DNA of 60,279 nt from Leucogyrophana mollusca (Eukaryota > Basidiomycota > Agaricomycetes > Boletales): assembly GCA_021014945.1 (NCBI GenBank), contig MU266499.1, forward strand, positions 1 through 60,279, read 5' to 3'. Below the pieces are notes generated by a model. That model did no database searches. It worked only from the letters and a program-made list of their open reading frames with translations, and was not told where the DNA came from. Within the stretch, counting starts at the first letter, position 1, and the number at the start of each line of letters is the position of its first letter. The position numbers and the translations under genes are program-made. Of the stretch, positions 36,561 through 48,750 are shown piece by piece.

Positions 36561-37980
36561 TCACATGGGAACTCGAGAACATAACGCTCCTTGACGAGGT
36601 TCTATAAGCGGGGGTCCATCCAGATGCATCTCGAATGATGTGTTTCTCCTAGGCGGTATGACACCGACGTACACGACGTTCTCGACACATAGCTTCCCAA
36701 GAAACTCTGGTCCACCGGAATTAACGTCGTGTTCTTTCCCGTCCGTACACTGAAAGACAGTAGCAGTGCGGCTACGTGTGGCGTAGAAAAAAGCGTCGAA
36801 GGTAGCTTTGGTGGGGGATGTCGGGGCGTAAAGGTATCCGTCGTCCAGCTGTTTCGGTTTGTTTGGGGAGATAGTGGGGCGGGTGGGAAATGTTGTTTCG
36901 GTAAGCCAAAACGTCGCGTTCTCTCTCAACCAGTGTGACCACATCCTCTTCGGCGCAGTCGCCAATCTCTCCATCTTTCACGACCCACCTACGAGCAAGT
37001 CGTCTTTCGTAATGTCCTCCAAGAGGTAACCCGCAGCGCCTCTCATTTTCTGGATCCGGACAAGTAAGCGGTACAAGCTCCTGGTCTCGCGCCCTTCTCC
37101 GGCACATATAGTCCTGAGGACAGCGCGGAAAAGATTACGTGTGGGAATTGTACAGGTGAAATCGCAATAAGAGGGCCCAGGAATGAATCATCAGAAATGT
37201 CTAACGCGTCGAGGTTAGCCGCACCGATTATAATCCCCTTAAACAACTCATAATTGAGCGACTCTAGTTGATCCTCGATAAGCTCCTCGTGGTCGTCCAT
37301 CGTGACTGCACTCCGGTATGTCGACCGTGCAGACGATATGTAACGTTCGGCGGGGGCGACTATATCCCGCTGAGAGGGAGCGACACATTTCAAACCTAAC
37401 TAAAGGCCTCGCCCATGACTCGTAAGCACCCGCAGCGGCCAAGAAACAAAAACTTACGCAAGAATCGATTCGGAAACCGTTCACCGCAGCACGTATAATT
37501 TGAAGTGACGAGAAGTCGGCCTACTCAGCCATTATAACCTGACGTGGAGTGGCGAAGTGGACTGTACGATGGTTGTATTCAGCTCCGTAACAAAGGAGGG
37601 GGGGAAGCGATGAGGGCTCTGTTTGAGTCCACAAGACACCACATCGAAGGCGGTAGAGCAGGGCAGTAAAGTCAAAATCGACGTCGTCAATATCTTGGAT
37701 GAGGAGCATGTGTTTCTCAGTTAAGAGGGGAGGTCTGTTACGGGCATGCTGACAATAAGCGTGGTGCTGGGGAACTTCTCGATCTCAGCGAGAGCAGTAA
37801 CGAGATAAGTGTCCAGGGACATATGCGGTGCGCGCCTGGGGTGGAGTGCAGCTCGAGGAATACGCATTGTGGGTCAGAACGACACCGAATTTGATACGAG
37901 AGAGTAAAACGAGGATGTCGTGGTGGCTGGGATGTTTTGGTAGTAATTATTAGGCTGTGGCTTGACGAGGTGATGATCAA
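36561..37980 (-). pseudogene. Unresolved, probably decayed gene
   Basis: Several minus-strand frames look coding but do not join cleanly. From the 5' side they carry HMSLDTYLVTALAEIEKFPS with TTLIVSMPVTDLPS, then KHMLLIQDIDDVDFDFTALL. Next is a segment with LESLNYELFKGIIIGAANL and FPHVIFSALSSGLY, then AAGYLLEDITKDDLLVGGS followed by an in-frame stop. The last segment contains TATVFQCTDGKEHDV and ends at 36561. The last part resembles the C-terminal nuclease-like region of Crinkler-type fungal proteins (an FQxT...KEHDV strand), but I am not sure. An intron cannot remove the internal stop without losing conserved-looking sequence, hence the pseudogene call. An intact gene with unusual splicing is the alternative. 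Confidence 0.3.
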
Positions 37981-38299
37981 GATGGCAAGTGATGCATTAG
38001 TGAATGCACCTCATCCGCGGACACTGGGGGCGACCACATCAAAGCTGGTGATTCTGGAGAGCGTACAGGACACGATCCAATGGTGAGTCTAAAGTTCAAA
38101 CGCCGATAACGGCACAACCAGTGTAACGATGGGATCGCTTGTCGTGGTCGTGGTTTATCTAGTTCGAAGCCTTTCAAGCTCCAATCTGCGCTCCTGCGCT
38201 CCGGACGACTATACTTATCGCTCTGTCCGATACAAAGATCCGTCATAGTCAAGAGTCGCACTCTTCGATTGACGACCATCATACATCAAGGGAGAGATG

Positions 38300-39036
38300 T
38301 ACCGCCAACCAGCGCCAGCCTTGCACGGTCTCCAACGGAATTGGTTGCGTACCCTTCGTGTCGCCACCATATGAATACCCCTCTAATTATAACAGCCTAT
38401 TTCCTTGATGATAGGGAACTCAGATGGGCAGCTGCAGTGTCCAAGCCTCGCAACCAACCACCTCCCTCTACACCTACCCTCCATTTCGCCGCCATATAGC
38501 TCTGGACAATTCCTCGTGACAGTGATCTCAGATGTCTGGCGACATGGAATCCACGGAAGGAAATATAGAATTCTTACTTACGGGTATACAGAGATATTGT
38601 CGAGTTTCTCCCTCCGAAACTTACTCGACCCGTTGCAGTCGTCGGAGCCACTGGGTTATCTCTACTTGATACCCACCCGACCGGGTTCTACGTCGTCGTT
38701 GAGATGGACGGAAAGCAAGGGTGGACAGCCGAGCTAGCACCCTCACCTCAGTCAACCATCGAATGGAACACCTCTTTTCCACTGTGCGTGTTCTGGACTC
38801 AGCGTCTACACGTAGTCTGACCATGTCGGTATGAATTCAGGAGAGCAGACAAGGCTTCATACATTGCGCTTCGTTTGTACCAATGCTCGAAAGTGGTGCT
38901 CCCGGGCCACTCGAGAGGGGACAAGGCAATTTGGGAATCAAGAGCCACCGCCGAGCAGCCGCTGGGATCCGGTAGCAGATTTACGAGTGCGTCATTCCTC
39001 ACTGTTGCCATGGTGTAGACTGATTTTTCTCCCTAG
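38300..39036 (+). other. Probable 5' exons of the TPR-CHAT gene, not resolved
   Basis: Frames here carry a TIEWNTSFPL stretch that looks like the middle of a C2-like beta-sandwich, a domain common at the N-terminus of basidiomycete TPR-CHAT proteins. I could not fix exon borders or a start codon. Confidence 0.3.
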
Positions 39037-41508
39037 ATATGGATCTCCCGGCGAAAGCACCCTACGAAGAAGGCCATCTCATTATAAAAGTCGAACGAGT
39101 TGCACACACCGAAGCTCAACGTCCCGTCGTTGGCGAGGTAGATGATTCATTCAATCTGCACTGTCCGTACTGATGGGGACTCTGTTTCTTAGAGCTCGGC
39201 CAAGGCTCGATGGGAGGGTAAAATGAGGCACCTGGAACGCTCAGCTGTGCGCTCTGTACATGCCATTGCCGACACTATGTATTCCGATTTCGAAGAGAAC
39301 CACCATAAAGAGAACTTGGACGGGGCAATCGATCATTATCGTGTCTCGCTCGACTTGCGTCCAGCGGGGCACCTTGAACGCTCCACATCGCTGGTCTCGC
39401 TCGCTGACACCCTTTACACTCGGTTCAACCAGTTCGGCGATAGAGCCGACCTGGGCGAAGTCATGGAACTGGATCGTGCAGCCCTGGCGTTGTGTCCACC
39501 AGGGCACCCTGATCGCTCCATGTATCTGAACAACCTCGCTGTCACCCTTCACACTCGATTCAAGCAGTCCGGCGATAGAGCCGACCTGGACGAAGCCATG
39601 GAGCTCGAATGGGCACCCCTGGCGTTGTGTCCACAAGGGCACCCTGATCACTCGTCCCTGAACAACCTCGCTAACACCCTTCGCGCTCGATTCAAGCAGT
39701 TCGGTGACAGAGCTGACCTAGACGAAGCCACGGGGCTCCGTCGCGCAGCCCTGGCGTTGTGTCCACAAGGGCATCCCGATCATTCCTTGTCCCTGAACAA
39801 CTTCGCTGACACTCTTTCCACTCGATTCACCCGGTTCGGCGACACTGCTGATCTCGATATCGCTTTCCAATACTATGAACAGGCCTCCACTGACACAAAC
39901 TGCGGTTCATGGGACCGGGTTCGGTACTCGATGAACTGGGTTCAAGCGGCGGAGGGATTTCATCATATTTCTGCACTGAACGCCTACAGTGTATCCTTGG
40001 CCAATCTTGACCGCCATGCCATCTCAAGGCCATCCGTTGTATTGCGCCACGAACTCCTCGAAACCATCTCTTCCTCCGTCGCGGCGAATGCTGCATCTTG
40101 TGCTCTTCGTCGAAACGAGCCCGCTACTGCGGCGGAACTACTGGAGCAGGGAAGAGGGGTAATATGGACACAGATGGCAAACCTTCATACGCCTCTCCAG
40201 CAGCTTTCCGATGCGAATACACAAGGCAAAAGGCTGGCGACAGATCTTCAGCGAATCAACTTGGAGCTTGACAGGTCGTCTGGAAGGTTGCGGGATGACG
40301 AGGAGAGTAGTACTCGCGACGAAGAAGCACGATGTCACCGACGCCTGGCCGAAGAATGGGATTCCGTCGTGTGCAAAGTACGACAGCTGGAGGGCTTCTC
40401 TCACTTTCTGTTACCTCCACTTTACTCCGATCTCCAGCAGGCTGCCAACGAAGGTCCCGTCATTGTCATCAATGCCAGCGTATATTCCTGCGACGCACTC
40501 ATTATTCTCCGAAATGGTCCTCCTCATCATGTACCCTTTTCAACGATCACTCTACAAGATGTCACTCAACTGGAGTCAGATTTCGCTCGCGTGCTGAAGA
40601 GTCATTCAAATTCCCGTGTTGCTGGGCACGAGAACGGCAGGCGGAATGAGTTATTCTCTCTGCTACGATCCCTTTGGGATCTTGTCGTGCATCCCATCGT
40701 CCATGCGCTCGGGGATATTCAGGTCCCAGCGGGTGCGCGGATCTGGTTGTGTCCGACGTCCAAGTTCACTTCACTGCCATTGCATGCCGCTGGTCCATAC
40801 CGCAAGGGCGAGCTGGGCCTGTCCGATCTATACATTATATCGTATACTCCAACACTGTCGGCCCTTATCAGGACGAGGGGAAACCACACCATAGCATCAG
40901 TGATGACTCCAAAGTTCGCTGCAATCGGCCAAGCAACGCCCAGCAGCGGAAGTCGCGAACAGGAACTCCTCATGGTGAATGCGGAACTCGACCTTGTTCT
41001 ACACCAGTTGCCATCATCTGTGCCTTCCACGCGTCTAGCCGATACTGCTGCCACGCAACGCGCCGCACTGGACGCTCTCTGCAACAACTCCTGGGTTCAC
41101 CTTGCTTGCCACGGTAAACAAGACACGACTCAAGCTTTTAACTCGTGTTTTGCCATGCACGACAAGCCCCTCTCCCTTCTCGACATCATCCATACCGATA
41201 TCTCTCACCCAGAGTTCGCGTTTCTCTCCGCCTGTCACACTGCGGTCGGGGATGCGGAAACACCGGACGAGGTGATCCATCTAGCTGCAGGGATGCAGTT
41301 TGCGGGGTTCGAGAGCGTCATCGGGACGATGTGGGCTGTCGATGACGAGATCATTCACCTCATGGTCTCAGCATTCTACAGGAGCATGTTCGAGCACGGG
41401 ATGGACTACACGGAGGCAGCGGCGTCACTGAACATAGCTATGCGGACGGTGGACAAGAAAGCAGTCCCCCTCGAGCAGAGGATCGTGTTCGTTCACATTG
41501 GGGCTTAA
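39037..41508 (+). CDS. TPR-CHAT protein (caspase-like protease), 5' end incomplete in this model
   Basis: Two exons are supported: 39037-39138 (GHLIIKVERVAHTEAQRP) and 39193-41508. The second has about four to five tetratricopeptide units with a 42-44 residue period, such as SLVSLADTLYTRFNQFGDRA and SLNNFADTLSTRFTRFGDTA. These are joined by near-identical linkers (ALALCPQGHPDHS) and followed by a helical linker (LLEQGRGVIWTQMANLHTPL). The C-terminal part is a full CHAT domain: ALIILRNGPPHHVPF, RIWLCPTSKFTSLPLHAAGP and DLYIISYTPTLSAL. The catalytic His lies in WVHLACHGKQD and the Cys in FLSACHTAVGD. AAGMQFAGFESVIGTMWAVD follows, and VFVHIGA closes the protein. Both dyad residues are kept, so proteolysis is possible. 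In prokaryotes CHAT proteases act in immunity and programmed cell death; the role of the many fungal copies is not established. The NLR 7 kb away is a possible partner. Confidence 0.85.
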
Positions 41509-42049
41509 TACGCGATGGCACGTTCGATGTTGATGGTGAGCCTTAATGCTCCTCACAACGTTGACATTTACTGATATTCCTCTCAGTTCGGATTGGGTTC
41601 GTTCATATTGTTAGGACCGAAGTTATCATGATTACCAGCAATGGAGGTACAAATGTGCGACTTGAATATATCTTCTGTTTTCTAGCGTCTAGCGCGCCGT
41701 CACCCGGAACTATTGTTTGATCCAAAGGTCCATCACGGTCACGAGCCCCGCTCCTGGTTTGACTACCATCATGCACCATGGTATATATATACTGCCAACT
41801 GGCGACCTCGCAACCCACAGCCTGACGCGATGCCTGCGGCGTAAGCCTCGACAGTGCGTGCGTGACATCGGGGCCGTCCGATCCATCATGCACGAATCCG
41901 ACTCTATCGGTCGATCGTATCGCACCCCTTCTGCATCTAGCACGACTCTTCAAATTCGTCTGACGGCGCAGGACTCCACCGAGCGCGGCACTGATCCCAT
42001 TCACCAGGGGCTCTGACACTCCCCATCTGTGTCCACCGAGCGCCTGTCG
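41509..42049. other. Spacer downstream of TPR-CHAT, upstream of the GST
   Basis: No exon was recognised. The last part should be the GST promoter. Confidence 0.4.
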
Positions 42050-42057
42050 TATTTAAA
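42050..42057 (+). promoter_or_regulatory. TATA-like box of the GST gene
   Basis: TATTTAAA sits about 75 bases upstream of the ATG at 42132, followed by a CT-rich leader, as is usual for strongly expressed fungal genes. Confidence 0.5.
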
Positions 42058-42131
42058 GTCACCAGGTCATCGACTCAGCACCGCAGCGCCTTGTCTTTTT
42101 CTGCACGATCTCCCTTGAATATACTCTGAAC

Positions 42132-43173
42132 ATGCCTTTGAAAATATACGGCCTCAGCCTCTCCACCTGCACACGCCGCGTCGCCGTTGTCTGCAAGGAG
42201 AAGGGGATTCCCTACGAACTAATCTCTGTCGACCTCACCAAGGGCGATCAGAAGGCCCCCTCCTTCACTACACACCAGCCCTTCGGGCAGGTGCCTTACA
42301 TCGTGCGTCCCCCACTACGATTTCTCTCCTTGAGGTCTCGCGTTGTTTGGTTTGAGGAAAGCTGACTTCAGAGCACTCAGGACGACGACGGGTTCATCTT
42401 GTACGAATCGCGCGCTATCGGGCGCTATCTCGCGAAGAAGTACGCAGATCAGGGCACCCCCAACCTTGTCCCCGCCGAACCCAAAGCAGAAGCCCTATTT
42501 GAGCAAGCAGGTGCGCCACTCCCCCAGGGCCAGTTCCTACAGCTTGCAATATTAGTCAATGACACGCGCTCACGGCCTCAGTGTCCATCGAGATCTCCAA
42601 CTTTGATCCATTCGCGTCCAAAATAGGGTTCGAGAGAGTTTTCAAGCTGTGAGCAGTTCCCCTGGGTATATGGCTGCTGCTGCTTAATCGAATGGTGTCC
42701 CGGTCTGGAACAGCTTCTATGGCCGGCAGACGGACGAAGCGCGCGTTGCGGAGCTTGCTACCACTCTCAACGCCAAACTCGATGGGTACGAGGCCATCCT
42801 CGGAAAGCAGAAGTACCTCGCTGGTGACGTGAGTCGTTTTCGTCCTCCAAACATTCACAGGCCGCGTGCACAGATCTAGAGCTGACATCACCAATCCTCC
42901 CTAGAACCTCACGCTCGCCGACTTGTTCCATCTCCCCGCTGGAAGCACGCTCCTAGGCCCCGCAGGCTATGCACACTTGTTGGAAAAGCGCCCCAATGTT
43001 GCTAGGTGAGCTAACCTATCCGCCTTTTCTTTCCTTTCTTTCTTTAGGCGCTTGGGTATCCGGACAGAAGGCAACCACCGTTTTGAATCCTGGCTGATAA
43101 TGGCTACCTGCATAGGTGGTGGAACGACATTTCAAGCAGGCCCGCCTGGCTCGCTGTGAAAGACGGCGCGTAG
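42132..43173 (+). CDS. Glutathione S-transferase, phi-like class
   Basis: Exon 1 reads MPLKIYGLSLSTCTRRVAVV, the thioredoxin-fold start with the STCT segment that holds the glutathione-activating Ser/Thr in phi-type enzymes. It ends at QPFGQVPYI, with the cis-Pro of the glutathione site. Exon 2 carries DDDGFILYESRAIGRYLAKK, the ES motif that binds the gamma-glutamyl group. After an intron comes EISNFDPFASKIGFERVFK. Next are FYGRQTDEARVAELATTLNA and KLDGYEAILGKQKYLAGD, then NLTLADLFHLPAGS with the N-capping box of the C-terminal domain. The last exon is WWNDISSRPAWLAVKDGA with TAG at 43171-43173. Length (roughly 215 residues) and order are normal for a cytosolic detoxifying GST. No defect was seen. 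Confidence 0.9.
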
Positions 43174-44058
43174 AAGACACACCGTTTAAGTTAACAACCG
43201 GCACCTGGAGTGTCGGATGCTTAATACGAATCGCTCCTGTGTCTTCTACTATATCGTATAACGATAGTGGACACAAGATTCATTTGCACACAGATACCAT
43301 GTCGTCTGGCCTGAGGTCCTTGAGCATGCCCAGGATTCGAGTGAGGGTTCGCCTACTTGGCGAGATCCTGTCAGTCCTCCACACGCACTTCAGGTTCATT
43401 CGAATTCCTCTGCATTATCGCACGGTAGACAAGGAATACGAGTCAAGTCGAATCGAGTTGAGTGGGGGTGAGCGGGGGACGAGGTCAGGAACGGAGATAT
43501 TAGCGAGTACGAGGGAGTGAGTGAGACACGCACGATCGGGACGATTGACCGAGAAAGTTGAGACGTTCGAATGGAGAGTAAGGGCCGGGGACGGAGAAAT
43601 ATCGCTCCATAAAATCCAACCGGCAACGTATCAAGAGAAAAAGAATCAAACAAATGAACGGACGACTGCAACAAATTGTTATGTAGTGGAATAGACAAAA
43701 AACAAAAACCGACCATGTTTCCGCAAAACCAGATGCCTAATTCTCTTTCTCTTTTTCTGTCGGGCGCCCGCTCTTTGTTCTGCTGCCGAACGCCCACGTT
43801 CCCCTTCTGTCAGACGCCCGCTGTGTTCGTCGTGGACGCCCACCTGTCCATCAAGTCTATGGTGAAGACCGCTTTCTCGTCTACCGCGACGCCGATCTCG
43901 TCCTCACGCTGCCGACGCGACTCTTCCCCCCATCACGGTGCATCCCACCAACGCACGTCACGGACTACACAAAAGCAAAGCAAACACATCAGCACACGAT
44001 CCCCAAACAACGAGCTGCACCTCCAACTCACCAACATCAACAACACCTCCGCCCACGC
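43174..44058. other. Spacer between the GST and the decayed bZIP gene
   Basis: No exon with family resemblance was found. The right part falls beyond the bZIP stop and would be its 3' side. Confidence 0.4.
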
Positions 44059-45560
44059 CTACTTCTTCGCAAACGCCAAGCTCCGCATGCCCCCCTCCAG
44101 CAACGCGCACGCATCCCCCGCAGCCTTCATCCCACACGGGCTTGGGTTTGTGCTTGACATGGGTTTCGCGTCGGAGACGACAGTCGCACCCACCATGGGC
44201 TTGACAGCCACAACACAACCCGCACTACCGCAGGCCCCTCCAGGACTTTGCTCGCCTTCTCCGAATCCCACTTTCCGCTCCCATGCCCATGTCCCGCTGA
44301 CATCGAACTGGAACCTGAAGAGCCCGAAAACGCCTCCCAAAACGCGGACTCGAGCTTCCCAGGCAGGGTCTGGCTCGCGACGCAGCCGCGTACGCGTGTT
44401 AGTTCCTCGGCACCAGTGGCTTGATGTCCTTTCCAGACGGCGCCGAAGAGGAACAAGAGGACGTGGAGGTAGTGGCGCCCTTTCCCAACTTCGAGGCGAA
44501 GTAGAGTGAGCGTAGTCCCCCCGCGTGTCCACCTTGTCGTTGCTGCTGAGCGAACCTTTGCCACTGTTGCGACTGTGATTGGGATTAAGACTGCGAGTGG
44601 TGTTGTTGGAATTGCGTCTGCCAATGCTGCTGCGTGGATGGGGTTATCTCCGCGAATGAGTTAAAGTCGTTTGATGCATTGTTGAAGGATTGCGTACCGT
44701 TAATGCTGAACCCGGGGAATTGGCATTGGATTCTGATGCATTGATGCCCGCGTGCGCTCGACCGTCGACGAGCAAGGGTTGATACCCTCCTGCAGCCCCT
44801 GCTTTTCTCCCCCTAAGATCGCCGAAATGAATTGGCGCCGAGGACACTCGAGATTATCGAGCTCACACCGCCACCGCTGGCACCGCGCCCAACACCGCGA
44901 CGGGCGAGTCGAGTGTCGAGTGTACGGGTGTGACACCCGAGCCAAGGCTGCCACAAAACGGCGCGCGCGACCAGAGGCGCGGGGAGGTGGGGAGGTCTTT
45001 GTGGGGATTGTACGAGGGTGGTTTCGCCGCCCCGCCCTAGTCGAACCTGAGGTCGAGGGGGTGGTGGAGGACACGGCGGCGGTTACCTCGGGCAACGGCG
45101 CGTGGCCAGGAAGCGCCATGCTGCGGTCCTGGAGCAGACAGCGCTTGAGTGCGTCGATCTCCTCGCGGAGGGCGATTAAGAGGAGCTAAACTCGGTGCGG
45201 ATGGTGGAGATGAGGTGGTCGCACTCGGCGATGTCTCGTTCAAGATGGTTATGTACTCTGGGGGGTGAGAACATCGGGGGGAGCAATGCGTGGGGGGTGA
45301 GAAAAGGTGCTCAAGGGGGAAAAGGGAGCAGCAAGAAAAGGGGAAGGGGGAGGGGGTGCGCAAGGAAGAAATATGGAAAGGTGGCAAAAAGACAAAGGGG
45401 AACGTGACGACAAAGACGAAGTGAGATGGAGAGCAAAAAGCGAAATACAAGGGCACCATCGCGAAGCGTCATGCACAAAACAGCGTACCTTTTTGTCGCA
45501 CCCTAAAAATCCTCGCGGATATCTGATTCTTGAGCTACCTCGTCTCCCGTGAAGTTGCTG
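44059..45560 (-). pseudogene. Decayed bZIP-type transcription factor gene
   Basis: A minus-strand gene can be followed only by changing frame several times. After a pyrimidine-rich intron comes YINHLERDIAECDHLI, a leucine-zipper heptad run, then a shift into LIALREEIDALKRCLLQ. Then come LPGHAPLPEVTAAVSS, a shifted NPHKDLPTSPRL and GVTPVHSTL, an AFWEAFSGSSGSSS block with KWDSEKASKVLEGPAVVRVV, and the C-terminus LLEGGMRSLAFAKK with the stop at 44059. These blocks, in this order, are familiar to me from an agaricomycete bZIP family with LPTSPRLG, TPVHT and MRSL end motifs. At least four frame changes and internal stops argue for a dead gene. I could not find the basic region or a start. Sequencing error in a GC-rich region is the other explanation. 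Confidence 0.55.
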
Positions 45561-46049
45561 TAGACGGACGCTCGGCAGATTCAGCAGATAGCAGCAGATC
45601 CACTGCTGAAAGATGGATGCCCTCTCCGGTGCGAGCGCCACCAGTCTTATGGCATGTGAGCTCAACGCCATACAGCTCACAGGCTTCAAGTTCACCATGA
45701 CAGACGCTGCGTGCAGTCTGAATTATTGCGCGGTAGCTCACCTTGTCAGCTAAGTCTTGGCCAAGGTAAAAATAAAATATTAAATTTCCCCAACGGGTCA
45801 GAACCAAATTTATCTTCCTCGTTGTCCGAGTTTGCACCCTCTCAAAGCATCGGTGCCAAAGCCGTGGGTGCTTGGATTGATGCAGGTGGGACGATGGGGT
45901 AAGGGTTCGTTTTCCGACTCATCTCTCACCAGATGGGTCCATCTAACCCGAACTCGAGCATCTGAAAACGATCCGGAACCTGACTTCGGGCACCCTGAGG
46001 ATGATGCATCGCTGGAGTCAACCATCACATATTCCCGGAGCCAAACTCA
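45561..46049. other. Spacer, nothing supported
   Basis: This lies upstream of the bZIP remnant and left of repeat block A. Only short overlapping frames were seen. Confidence 0.35.
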
Positions 46050-47650
46050 CAAATATCCTCTCGCACTCCCATCGCGCACTCCCTGCACCGTCCGACCAGC
46101 CACACGTCCCCACGTCTACCTCATCAGTCCCCCCCACATCGACTCCATCGATACCCTCCGCCGAAAAATCTGACAGACTGGACACCGAGGGGGCACATCG
46201 AACATGTGTTGTGCATTGCGTACACTCCCGATGGCCGCTACCTCATCAGCAGCTCCAAGGGCGATATCCGCGTGTGGGACGTCCATACAGGTTAAGCTGT
46301 TGGCTCACCACCGTAGGGCGCAGTATATCGTGTCCCTGGTTATCACTCCTGGTGGCATAAATGTCGTCAGTGCACCTCATGATGGTGCTGTGCGCATCTG
46401 GCAGTTCGGGTCAGGCGTCTGCGTTCTTGGCGTGTCGTCTCCTTTTCACAATGGCGGGGGCCCCGTCACAACCACACATGCTTGCGCGATCGTAGCTTCA
46501 AGCCGTTATCACGCCTTTGTGCGATTGCTCACCATCATCGCCGCGTTCTTTCACCACTTACTCGTGTTCAGACCCCCTGGCACAACCTGTCCATGGGAGA
46601 AAGCCCCGATGCTGCTGGTGTGAAATATGGGAAGTTATCGCTAGCTATAGGAAACAGTGCCGCAAAGGTGGGCGGACATCCATCCGCGAGTCGTGTCGTG
46701 GTCTCTTTGTACTCATAGGATCTTTATCTAGATCAGAGTTTCGCACATCCCGGCCGGCGTGGTAAGCTAGCCACCTGCCACGTTCTCAGTATGGTGTTCT
46801 TAATCAACTGTAGTGTAAGCACGGCGGGGAGGGTCTGTACACGCACTTCGTCGCGAGATTCATCACTCCTCGACAGGTTTGGAGCATATTGATATTGCCG
46901 GGCTAATTGTCCCCCACGATACGGGCTCCTACATCTCCCGCATGCACTCAAGGGTTAGTCGCTCGATCCTTTGGGTGATTCGATTCTCGACGTGGATCTG
47001 TCGTCTGTCCGCCCCATGTTGGACCCATCGCATGATTTCTTCCCGGCGACCTGCGATCATATGTTATCCACTGAGCGCACCAAAGGGCGGACTACCACCC
47101 TTTGCGGGCTAGAGCCAGCCCAGGCATCAAAGTCCAGTTCATCCCTGTTTCTCTCGTCAGATAGGCTGACAGAACAGATGCGCTCGCTCCAGGCCACACC
47201 GACAACCAAACCCAGGACCCAAGGCCAACAATCATCAGCAGGCTGTGAAAACGAAAACGAAAAATATCCCCACTCTTACACTTCCCTCTCCACCGGCCGC
47301 GGTTGATGTAGCGCTCGGAAAGCCGGTGGGGCTTGTATACAATTAATACATGCACTCGTTTAATTTCGATCATACATACCGCGTAGTGACTATGCGGCGC
47401 CTCCTCGAAGACCGGAGCGACCCACGCTCCCGCGCCGCAACGCTGCGAGGGCCGCTGGCTCGGACACAGGTGCCCAGACACCTTGTGTTTCGGAGAGCAC
47501 CTCAGGAGGCGGAGACACTTGCGGTGCGCAAGTCGAGCCCGCGTCGCTGTGATTCTGGAGTCTGGTCTCGCGAAATGAAAATTGGGAGAAGTTGGGCAGT
47601 GGGAAGTCATTGGGGTCGAGAGTCGTACATACAACACGCACTTTAAGCTA
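46050..47650 (+). pseudogene. Broken WD40-repeat gene, copy A
   Basis: A Ser/Thr/Pro-rich lead (PTSTPSIPSAEKS) is followed after a frame change by a clear WD repeat: GHIEHVLCIAYTPDGRYLIS, then SSKGDIRVWDVHTG and an in-frame stop. A second repeat is offset in frame (YIVSLVITPGGINVVSAPHD then GAVRIWQFGSG). Farther right, disordered segments such as SLDPLGDSILDV and PPAAVDVALGKP can be read but again in different frames. Stops and shifts separate every block, so no full beta-propeller can be made. The same blocks recur in copy C near 54.5-56.8 kb, which shows that they once belonged together. Confidence 0.6.
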
Positions 47651-48240
47651 CCTGTTCTGTTTGTACCGGGGGCGGCAAAGAATGCTGCTGGCGACACACG
47701 TGCTAGCGATAATCGATTTTAGCGGGTGATTCAAGCAACATAGGGTCGGAGGTGGGTGCAAGACGTACGGGCACGACATGGCAACGGAATGCCGGGATGG
47801 AGCTGAAACGGAACGATGATCACATAGTCATTTTGTTGACAGGATAGAGAGAAAGGCAATGGGAGCAAGTAGAGGCGAGGCGCATGAAGGGCGATAGAGA
47901 CAGGAGGAACGAGTATGGGTATGGCGGTAGTGAATTATGGATAAGATACAGCTGAACAATGGTACGTACTACCGGGCGCCGTTCTCTGCGTGAAGCACGC
48001 GTCGACCGTGTTAATTTTCCTTCATCTCCTCGTTTGGGTGCTCTGGGATGGGGGGCTGCCGGCGAGGGTTGAGAAGGGATGGTGTATTTGGTGGTGGCAA
48101 AGTTGGGGCTGATGAGCGTGGAGACGAACAGGGCGTCTTAACATTTCAGTGGAGTGGAACGCGTTGTCCATGGAGAAGGTGTTATCGGCGGGATGGCCCC
48201 GGTGAGCGAGTGGCCTGCAGGGCGCGGGTACAATAATTGT
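46050..48240 (+). repeat. Repeat block A (direct, diverged), left of the NLR
   Basis: This block aligns by eye with 54470-57195 in the same orientation, with indels. Anchor pairs include the CCTGGCACAA segment (46579 and 55304) with TCGCTAGCT (46639 and 55364), ACCGGAGCGACCCA (47411 and 56253) and CGGAACGATGATCAC (47808 and 56735). The pair GAAGCACGCGTCGACCGT (47992 and 56947) is identical. Sequence identity is roughly four bases in five over long runs, estimated by eye. The block holds the broken WD40 gene, and at its right end a short minus-strand frame closing in EEMKEN, kept in both copies. Confidence 0.75.
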
Positions 48241-48750
48241 AAGAGGTGGGGCCAGTGCATCAGCAGTGGCTTGGCCGACGGGAGCGTGGAGCACATCTCT
48301 TTCTCTTCGGACGCCCTCAGGCTGTTGTTGAACCTCGGATGGTGAAGTCAGGTTTACCATATGCCCTGCGAGAGGTAAGCACAATTCTCATTCGTTATGT
48401 ATCGATCCTTTCGGGCACTTCATACATACAATATCTCAGCTTTACTTCAAGTGGTTGTCATCTTCCATCTAGTGCAATTGTTGGTGTCGGGACATCCAAA
48501 TACTTGTGCGTGGCATTCTTGCTCCCATTTTCCGTCCGGCCTGCTCGCCGTGGGGTCGACGCTGCTGCAAGGAATGATGTGCACCTCATACAAACTCGTC
48601 CTGCGAGGGATGAATGCATGACAAAAATAGAGGTCATAGCATGCAGGTACGTTTTCGTCCTTTCCCACCAGCATTGCCTTACCCTTCTTGGATGAGGCTG
48701 CTTCGCGCGCATCGCAGGGCCTCTTCCTCGTTTGCTAATCAGGCGCAAAC
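48241..48750. other. NLR upstream region
   Basis: Repeat block A ends near here and sequence unique to this copy leads to the NLR start. No TATA box was found by eye. Confidence 0.35.

Noticed and set aside
43676..44509. A 277-codon plus-strand frame
   Set aside because: It is antisense to the bZIP remnant, whose conserved blocks read on the minus strand. The plus frame has no family resemblance and reflects GC-rich composition.
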